This document shows positions 51,518 to 57,644 of a stretch of DNA of 57,644 bases, in pieces; the first letter of the stretch is position 1, and the number at the start of each line of letters is the position of its first letter. The notes below the pieces were generated by a model. That model worked only from the letters and a program-made list of their open reading frames with translations. It was not told the DNA's origin and did not search any database. Origin of the DNA: Paenibacillus polymyxa (GTDB lineage: Bacteria; Bacillota; Bacilli; Paenibacillales; Paenibacillaceae); contig NZ_JAGGNR010000027.1 of the NCBI RefSeq assembly GCF_018614975.1, positions 1-57,644 of the forward strand, read 5' to 3'. The position numbers were made by a program, and so were the translations under genes.

Positions 51518-53647
51518 TTACTCTCCCTTTTTCTCCATAGCCGCCTTCAGCAAATCTCCAAGGTTAGACCCAATGGACTCTTGCTTCGCATATTGTTTCA
51601 CCAATTTTTGCTGATCGCGTTTGTTCACATGCTGTTTGTCCTTATCCAACGTTTCTGTAATACCACAAGGTAGACATTGTACGTATAGCCCCGCCTTGCC
51701 TTCTTTGATTTCCATCTTTTTGTGACACTGCGCACAACGACGATTGGACAATCTTTTCTCTGCAGAACGACGATATCCACAGTCCTCCGTAGGACATACA
51801 AGAAACTTGCCGCGCTTGCCCTTCTTCTCCAACAACCGTGCGTTACAGTCCGGGCAATGGCTATTGGACACATTATGTGGCTTGTACTCTGCTTTGCTGC
51901 CTTTGACTGTAGACACCAGCTCTTTGGCCATTGAACGAATACCATCCAGGAACGGTCCCGGTTTCCCTTGCCCACGGGCAATCCGCTCCAACTCAGCCTC
52001 CCAGCGAGCAGTCAGATCTGGTGTACGAAGCTGCGGAGCAGCCAGTTCAATCAACTGTTTACCTTTACCGGTCGGATGCATACTGTTACCTTGGCGATCT
52101 ATTGTATCGGAACTGACCAGCTTCTCGATAATATCCGCCCGTGTAGCCGGAGTGCCGAGTCCATGCTTTTCCATCTGGGAAAGCAAAGCAGCTTCGGTAT
52201 ACCGTTTGGGCGGCATCGTCCGTCCACTTTTAATATGGCAACGCTGAACCGTCACCGACTGTCCTTGCTGCACATCTGGCAAAAGCGCACGCTCATGGTC
52301 TGCTGCATCGTCAGCACGGTCATCGTCATCATCGCTGTAATCGCCGCCGTATACTTCACGCCATCCACTTTCTTTCACCGTTGTACCTTTGACATGGAAG
52401 GAATCATTCCCTACCTGAACCGTGATCGCAACCGAATCGTACTTCGCTGCCGGATAGAACAGGCTGATAAAACGACGTACGATCAGATCGTACAGTTTGC
52501 GTTCCTCCGGATTCAGTTGATTCAGAAGCACTGTTTGCTCCGTGGGGATAATCGCATGGTGATCCGTAACTTTGCTGTCATCCACAATACGTTTGGTGAT
52601 ATTCAGATTTTTGCGTAGCAAAGGACGTGCCAAAGACGCATAAGGCCCAATGGCTACACTGTCCAGACGTTCTTTCAATGTAGCTGTCATATCGGAAGTC
52701 AGGTATCGGCTGTCCGTACGTGGGTACGTTACGAGTTTGTGCTGTTCATACAGACGCTGCAGGACATTTGATGTTTGCTTTGCAGAGAAACCATATTTCC
52801 GGTTGGCATCCCTTTGCAGCTCCGTCAGGTCATATGCCAGTGGATGCGGCTCTACTTTCTCGCTTTTCTTCACCTGGGCAATCGCGCCCTTGCGCCCGTC
52901 TACCCGTTCCTTCAATTTTTGCGTTTCTTGAGGGTCGAAAATTCGTGAATCTCCCCCAGCTGCCCGCCACACAGCCTGAAAACCTCCCAAATCTGCCGTT
53001 AACGTCTCATACTCCTGCGAGCGGAAACCATTAATTTCATTTTCCCTATCCATAATCATGCCCAAGGTCGGCGTTTGGACCCGTCCAGCAGACAACTGCG
53101 CATTGAAACGAACGGTTAACGCACGGGTCACGTTAAGTCCAATCATCCAGTCGGCCTCTGCCCGGCAACGCGCGGATTCATAGAGACGGTCAAACTGACC
53201 GCCTGGTTTCAGCGAAGCAAATCCGTCTTTGATCGCCTTATCTGTCTGGGATGAAATCCACAGGCGTTTAAAAGGTTTTTTCCACCCCGCCATCTGCATG
53301 ATCCAACGGGCCAGCAATTCTCCCTCACGGGCCGCATCCGTCGCAATGACCAGCTCACCCACATCCTGACGCTTCATCAGCTGCTGCACCGCTTTATATT
53401 GATGGTTGGTCTCTCTAAGTACTTTCAGTTTCGTACGATCTGGCAGAATGGGCAGGTCCTCCAGATTCCATGTTGCATACTTTTTGTCGTAATCCTCGGG
53501 TTCAGCTAATCCAACCAGATGTCCAAGCGCCCAGGTAACGATATATTTCGGGCCCTCCATATAACTTTTATGTTTATCACGCGCACCCATAACTCTGGCT
53601 ATTTCGCGTGCTACAGATGGTTTTTCTGCGAGCACCAATGTCTTCAC
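51518..53647 (-). CDS. topB: DNA topoisomerase III
   Basis: Type IA topoisomerase, 709 residues. A toprim domain at the start (LVLAEKPSVAREIARVMG; DxD-like TDAAREGE near 104-110), the catalytic Y308 in VTYPRTDSRYL, GLGTPATRADIIEKL near 500, and two C-terminal zinc ribbons: CPDCNARL...CPTEDCGYR and CAQCHKKM...CLPCG. It decatenates DNA. GTG start after AGGAAGAG. Monocistronic as far as visible. Confidence 0.96.
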   Translation of the reverse strand: MKTLVLAEKPSVAREIARVMGARDKHKSYMEGPKYIVTWALGHLVGLAEPEDYDKKYATWNLEDLPILPDRTKLKVLRETNHQYKAVQQLMKRQDVGELVIATDAAREGELLARWIMQMAGWKKPFKRLWISSQTDKAIKDGFASLKPGGQFDRLYESARCRAEADWMIGLNVTRALTVRFNAQLSAGRVQTPTLGMIMDRENEINGFRSQEYETLTADLGGFQAVWRAAGGDSRIFDPQETQKLKERVDGRKGAIAQVKKSEKVEPHPLAYDLTELQRDANRKYGFSAKQTSNVLQRLYEQHKLVTYPRTDSRYLTSDMTATLKERLDSVAIGPYASLARPLLRKNLNITKRIVDDSKVTDHHAIIPTEQTVLLNQLNPEERKLYDLIVRRFISLFYPAAKYDSVAITVQVGNDSFHVKGTTVKESGWREVYGGDYSDDDDDRADDAADHERALLPDVQQGQSVTVQRCHIKSGRTMPPKRYTEAALLSQMEKHGLGTPATRADIIEKLVSSDTIDRQGNSMHPTGKGKQLIELAAPQLRTPDLTARWEAELERIARGQGKPGPFLDGIRSMAKELVSTVKGSKAEYKPHNVSNSHCPDCNARLLEKKGKRGKFLVCPTEDCGYRRSAEKRLSNRRCAQCHKKMEIKEGKAGLYVQCLPCGITETLDKDKQHVNKRDQQKLVKQYAKQESIGSNLGDLLKAAMEKKGE

Positions 53648-54019
53648 TTCATATCTCTTCCTCTCTGGTAGAACGTTATGTCTCTTTTATTCCTATCTTT
53701 TCATTATATCATTTCACACTAAAGGTATGCTCTGTCATCTCTACTTCCTAATCTACTCGCATCCTGTAACCTCATGTTTAATCAACTTATCAAAGTGATG
53801 TTATATTTATTCACATTAAAATATGTAATAGTTTTTCTGAGTACATGTAAATAGAAGCATGAATAAGTATTAATACTGTGCAGTATTGATGTATACGTTT
53901 TTTTGGATAAATATAAACCTTGTAAGATTACCTGACATAACTATACAATGTGTCAAAAGCATAGAAACAGAATCGCTGCTAACACACATCAATGAGACAC
54001 AGGAAGGGAGCGTGGATGC
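53648..54019. other. AT-rich promoter region between topB and amidase
   Basis: About 370 bases. A sigma-A-type promoter for the amidase gene is TTGTAA (53920-53925) and TACAAT (53944-53949), 18 bases apart. Upstream, AATACTG TG CAGTATT (53872-53887) is a perfect palindrome and may be an operator. A lone exact DnaA box TTATTCACA is at 53807-53815. Confidence 0.5.
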
Positions 54020-55954
54020 ATGACTTATCATGGATCTGTATTGAAAAAAAGTGGGGCTTTGTTACTGGCGGGAGCTGTTGTTGCCACAACATGGGGAGGA
54101 ACGTTACCTTCGGCATCAGCCGCAACGGCAACGCCTACGAGTAAAACAACAGTAGCTGCTGTATCCAAAGGCAAAGCGCCTGCTACACCGACTGCATTTA
54201 TTCAGGCTATGGAAGAAGCGGCAACACTTGCTGGTGTTCCTTTTAAAATGGACAAGCTCTCCGGCACAACCGTACAACGTAAAGATGCTGCGGTCGCCTT
54301 GCAACAATGGCTCAAGCTGGATTCGACTACCGAATCATTCAAGGATGTCCCGGATAAAGCCACTTTCGCAGGTGCTGTTGGTGCATTGAACACTGCGGGA
54401 TTGATGAAAGGTTATACGGAATCCCTCTTCCTTCCAAACGCTGTACTTACGGAGAATGATCTATCTGTATTGAAAGACCGCATTTATAACTACATAAAAC
54501 CGTTTGTCCTGGAGGAAGCAACTATTATGGATCTTCAGGCCGCAATGACGCAAGGAAAACTGACATCAAAAGAGCTGGTTCAGAAATACCTGGACCGCAT
54601 TGAAAAATACGATGATCAAGGTGTAAGCATCAACGCCGTATTAACCCTGAACCCGGATGCGCTCCAAATTGCGGAGCGATTGGATGAAGAACGTGCAGCT
54701 CAAGGTGCTCGCAGTCCTCTGCACGGCGTTCCGGTCCTGGTAAAAGACAATTACGATACCAATGACATGCCAACAACCGCAGGCTGTATCTGTCTGAAAG
54801 ATTCCATTCCTGCCCATGATGCTGAACAAGTGAAGAAGCTCAAAGCAGCTGGCGCCATTATTTTGGGTAAAACAAACCTGCATGAATTCGCATTTGGCAT
54901 CACGACATCCAGCTCATTGGGTGGACAAACACTGAATCCTTACGCCCTGGATCACTATCCAGGTGGCTCAAGCGGTGGAACAGGTGCAGCCATTGCATCT
55001 AACTTTGCCGCAGCCGGCATGGGTACAGACACTGGCGGTTCGATCCGAATCCCATCCAGCTTCAACAGCCTTGTGGGTATCCGCCCAACCATCGGACTGT
55101 CCAGCCGTGAAGGCATTATCCCATTGGCTTTGACACAGGATGTAGGTGGACCTATGGCTCGTACGGTTAGTGACGCTGCAATCATGTTGGATGCTACAGC
55201 CGGATATGACAAAAAGGATGTTGCTACAGCTTACGCAGTTGGGAAAATACCTTCCAGCTATAAGGACTTCTTGGATGTAAACGGGTTGAAAGGTGCACGC
55301 ATTGGTGTGGCCACAGAACTCATCCCAAGTACCAAAGCTGAAGAAAAAGCCGTAGCTGACGTGATCAACACCGCTGTGGAAGAATTGAAGTCACTGGGCG
55401 CTACTGCAGTTCCCATTTCCATCCCGAACTTGGCTGAGATCAACAAATATCCAAGCCTTAGTGGATATGAATTCAAGTTCCAACTGAATGACTATCTGGA
55501 CTCATTGGGTGCAGATGCTCCATATCACAGTTTGTCTGAGATCATCGCTTCCGGAGAGTTCGACAAGTCTCAGGAGCAATCCATGAAAACGCGGGATGCA
55601 CGCCAAACCCTCGAGACTACCGAATATAAGGACATCGTCCTGAAACGTACTAAAGTAACCCGTGAGTCCTTGCTGAAAGTTATGGCAGACAATAATCTGG
55701 ATGCCGTCATCTATCCTACATCTACACAGGCCGCTGGCGTAATCGGCGAGGGTCAAACATCCGGTGGTAACAACCGTCTGAGTCCTTTCTCCGGTTTCCC
55801 GGCGATCACTGTACCTGCCGGTTTCACATCTGATGGTCTGCCTGTAGGTATGGAATTCCTGGGTCGTGCCTTTGATGAAGGAACCTTGATCAAGCTGGCT
55901 TACAGCTACGAACAAGGAACTCATCACCGCCAAGCGCCTAAGCTTACGCCGTAA
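54020..55954 (+). CDS. Exported amidase (amidase signature family) with SLH-like N-terminal region
   Basis: Amidase-signature hydrolase of 644 residues with a signal peptide (about 1-35). Residues 85-160 resemble one S-layer-homology-like module (FKDVPDKATFAGAVGALNTAGLMKGY). The amidase domain follows (about 165-640) with an intact Ser-cisSer-Lys triad: K242 in VLVKDNYDT, S317 in GGSSGGTGAA, S341 in TDTGGSIRIPSS. ATG 54020 follows AAGGGAG. The likely substrate is an extracellular amide or peptide; specificity is unknown. SLH-like attachment suggests a wall-associated enzyme. Confidence 0.9.
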   Translation: MTYHGSVLKKSGALLLAGAVVATTWGGTLPSASAATATPTSKTTVAAVSKGKAPATPTAFIQAMEEAATLAGVPFKMDKLSGTTVQRKDAAVALQQWLKLDSTTESFKDVPDKATFAGAVGALNTAGLMKGYTESLFLPNAVLTENDLSVLKDRIYNYIKPFVLEEATIMDLQAAMTQGKLTSKELVQKYLDRIEKYDDQGVSINAVLTLNPDALQIAERLDEERAAQGARSPLHGVPVLVKDNYDTNDMPTTAGCICLKDSIPAHDAEQVKKLKAAGAIILGKTNLHEFAFGITTSSSLGGQTLNPYALDHYPGGSSGGTGAAIASNFAAAGMGTDTGGSIRIPSSFNSLVGIRPTIGLSSREGIIPLALTQDVGGPMARTVSDAAIMLDATAGYDKKDVATAYAVGKIPSSYKDFLDVNGLKGARIGVATELIPSTKAEEKAVADVINTAVEELKSLGATAVPISIPNLAEINKYPSLSGYEFKFQLNDYLDSLGADAPYHSLSEIIASGEFDKSQEQSMKTRDARQTLETTEYKDIVLKRTKVTRESLLKVMADNNLDAVIYPTSTQAAGVIGEGQTSGGNNRLSPFSGFPAITVPAGFTSDGLPVGMEFLGRAFDEGTLIKLAYSYEQGTHHRQAPKLTP

Positions 55955-56035
55955 AATATTTACGGGATTAAGAAATTCCGGTTAACACAAAAATAGATGC
56001 AATCATATCACTTTTTTGAAACGAGTTAACCCACT

Positions 56036-56084
56036 AAAGAGACCACCCTCTTCATGACTGCATGAAGTTTGGGTGGTCTCTTTT
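56036..56084. terminator. Bidirectional terminator between amidase and fabH
   Basis: AAAGAGACCACCC and GGGTGGTCTCTTT form a 13-base-pair stem with an inner TTCAT/ATGAA pairing, flanked by TTTT on the plus side and TTT on the minus side. It serves both convergent genes. Confidence 0.85.
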
Positions 56085-56127
56085 AATTTCTCTATTTATT
56101 TTGGTGTTGGATACACTCGTATGTTAC

Positions 56128-57135
56128 TCATTCCTGAACCTTGTCCGGCACGCCCCATTTCAGCACCAGACCTGCGTAAGTCAGACCACCACCAAAACCA
56201 AAGAGAGCTACAGTCTGTCCTTCTTTTAATTTCCCTTCATCCACTGCAAGCTGTAAAGCAAGCGGAATGGAAGCAGCAGATGTGTTACCACGATACTCCA
56301 CACTGGTTAAAGTACGTTCCAAAGGAACCGGACCACGTTCGCAAACAGCCTCAATCATTCTCATGTTGGCACTATGCGGGACAAACCAGTCAATCTGGTC
56401 ACGGCTTAATTCAGCTTTTGTTATCAGCTTATCCAATTGATCTGGAATCGTCCGTACAGCCCACTTATAAATCTCTCGCCCATTCTGAACTAAACAACCT
56501 TCGCCCTGTAAAGGCACACCATTCATCTCCGAAGACAGACCACTCTTATAGAGATGTACACCGCCTTCTCCATGTGTACCTGATATGGCTGCCATAAAGT
56601 CACCTTCTCCAGCTGCTGATCTCTCCACCAAGAAGGCTCCGGCTCCGTCCCCAAACAGTACACAAGTCGTACGGTCTGTGTAATCCGTAATTTTGGATAA
56701 TGTCTCTGCTCCTATAACCAGTACTTTGCGGTACATTCCACTGGTCACCAGACTGTCAGCCAGCTGTAGCCCGTAGGTAAAACCTGCGCATGCCGCATTT
56801 AAATCCAGTACGCCCGTGTGTGGGATCTTAAGATTAGCCTGTACTCTGGATGCGGTACTTGGGAAAGCATATTCAGGTGTGCTGGTAGCCACAAGGATCA
56901 TATCCACATCTTCTACAGTTACTTCATAACGATATATCATATCTTCTACAGCCTTCGTAGCCAGGTCAGATACAAATTGATCTTCCGCTGCAATTCGCCG
57001 TTCTCTCATGCCTGTACGTTGCACAATCCATTCGTCACTTGTCTCGACTAATTTCTCCAGATCAGCATTCGTTAATATTCGATCCGGTACATACGTCCCC
57101 ATTGCCGTAATGGTTGCCTTTGATTGATGATTCAT
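56128..57135 (-). CDS. fabH: 3-oxoacyl-ACP synthase III
   Basis: Initiates fatty acid synthesis by condensing acyl-CoA with malonyl-ACP. The 335-residue protein has the catalytic C116 in LNAACAGFTYGL, His in WFVPHSANMR and Asn in YRGNTSAASIPLAL. ATG 57135 follows GAGGTGA; a GTG at 57147 overlaps that site. It is a solitary gene, unlike fab operon copies, with a FapR operator upstream, so it is likely one of two fabH genes. Confidence 0.95.
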   Translation of the reverse strand: MNHQSKATITAMGTYVPDRILTNADLEKLVETSDEWIVQRTGMRERRIAAEDQFVSDLATKAVEDMIYRYEVTVEDVDMILVATSTPEYAFPSTASRVQANLKIPHTGVLDLNAACAGFTYGLQLADSLVTSGMYRKVLVIGAETLSKITDYTDRTTCVLFGDGAGAFLVERSAAGEGDFMAAISGTHGEGGVHLYKSGLSSEMNGVPLQGEGCLVQNGREIYKWAVRTIPDQLDKLITKAELSRDQIDWFVPHSANMRMIEAVCERGPVPLERTLTSVEYRGNTSAASIPLALQLAVDEGKLKEGQTVALFGFGGGLTYAGLVLKWGVPDKVQE

Positions 57136-57164
57136 ACCGGTAGTCACCTCATTTGTTTTTTATT

Positions 57165-57198
57165 ATTATAGCACTAAGTATTAGTACTTGGTACTAAT
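57165..57198 (-). promoter_or_regulatory. fabH promoter with FapR operator
   Basis: ATTAGTACTTGGTACTAAT (57180-57198) is a perfect palindrome matching the FapR consensus TTAGTACCTGATACTAA. It covers the -35 region of a promoter whose -10 is TATAAT (57165-57170, minus strand). Malonyl-CoA would relieve repression. Confidence 0.88.
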
Positions 57199-57390
57199 TT
57201 TATAAAATATTTATTTTTTCGTTAGTTGTTTATTTTAAGCGATCACTTCATTCTATTACCCAGAGTAATACAAACGATGGCATGCATTTTTGATGAAGAA
57301 TTGTGGACATCCCTTGACTAACATGAAGAATGCCTTAATTAAATGCGTTTTTTATAGACAGCTCATTCTTAACATTCTCATAAATATTGT
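57199..57390. other. AT-rich spacer upstream of fabH
   Basis: No gene, RNA or repeat is apparent between the FapR operator and the terminators that follow the rRNA operon. Confidence 0.4.
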
Positions 57391-57425
57391 AAAAAAAACA
57401 GCCCTGGTAAATAACTAAGGCTGTT
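57391..57425 (-). terminator. Second terminator after the rRNA operon
   Basis: AACAGCC and GGCTGTT form the stem, followed on the minus strand by eight T. Confidence 0.82.
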
Positions 57426-57453
57426 AAGGTTTATATAAGCATTTAGGAAAAAT

Positions 57454-57489
57454 AAAAAAGACACACTCGAAATCATTCAAGTGTGTCTT
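57454..57489 (-). terminator. First terminator after 5S rRNA
   Basis: AAGACACACT and AGTGTGTCTT form a ten-base-pair stem, followed on the minus strand by TTTTTATTTTT. It starts seven bases after the 5S gene. Confidence 0.88.
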
Positions 57490-57495
57490 CCTATT

Positions 57496-57612
57496 GCTTG
57501 GCGGCGTCCTACTCTCCCAGGACCCTGCGGTCCAAGTACCATCGGCGCTAGAGGACTTAACGGTCGTGTTCGGGATGGGTACGTGTGGAACCCCTCCGCC
57601 ATCGCCACCAAA
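57496..57612 (-). rRNA. rrf: 5S ribosomal RNA
   Basis: On the minus strand the gene runs TTTGGTGGCGATGGCGGAGG ... CCCATCCCGAACACGACCG ... GGGAGAGTAGGACGCCGCC, the standard Gram-positive 5S pattern of about 117 bases. The remaining bases to the window edge are presumably the 23S-5S spacer, so this is the distal end of an rRNA operon. Confidence 0.97.
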
Positions 57613-57644
57613 CGCATAGCTGTGCTTACATTTCAGAGTGGTTG

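Overview
The window looks like a chromosomal segment of a Paenibacillus-type Bacillota. The evidence is a Bacillus-style purine operon (purEKBCSQLFMNHD) under a guanine riboswitch, relatives of B. subtilis yerB, yerC, yerQ and yefA, a FapR operator at fabH, TTG/GTG starts behind strong Shine-Dalgarno sites, and a large stalk-domain exported protein. The genus is an inference; no 16S gene is present. A 5S rRNA lies at the right edge, on the minus strand like most genes here, and the left edge carries what looks like the 5' end of a group II intron.

Layout. 1-6 kb: intron edge, rlmD, dagK, a secreted NLP-type cytolysin with the GHRHDWE motif, a ketopantoate reductase remnant, a CbiX-type chelatase and yerC. 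6-14 kb: an AlkC-like glycosylase, corA flanked by DnaA-box clusters, pit with its PhoU-like partner, a DUF3048 lipoprotein, and a DoxX protein with an Fnr-like site at about -41.5. 14-25 kb: ring-cleavage dioxygenase, hydrolases, an AraC regulator, a 1052-residue repeat protein, an exported protein, a GNAT enzyme and ilvA. 25-34 kb: a Fur-boxed hydrolase, a GH3 beta-glucosidase, an mhqO/mhqD-like pair and two tandem HlyC/CorC paralogues. 34-50 kb: the purine operon with PurR boxes, sigma-A-type promoter, guanine aptamer and terminator. 50-57.6 kb: a universal stress protein, a DUF1294 protein, topB, an exported amidase, fabH and 5S rRNA.

The most unusual content is non-coding. A family of roughly 140-220 bp nested inverted repeats occurs in about ten full, partial or diverged copies, nearly all upstream of minus-strand genes in one orientation and several between genes of the pur operon. 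Between purF and purM, starting at the purF stop codon, sits an array of eight ~76 bp GC-rich repeats, each able to fold into three hairpins. Between purC and purS there is a ~202 bp tandem duplication plus an inverted diverged copy of the dispersed element. Two small genes with good ribosome binding sites (39 and 45 codons) were found by reading gaps between larger genes.
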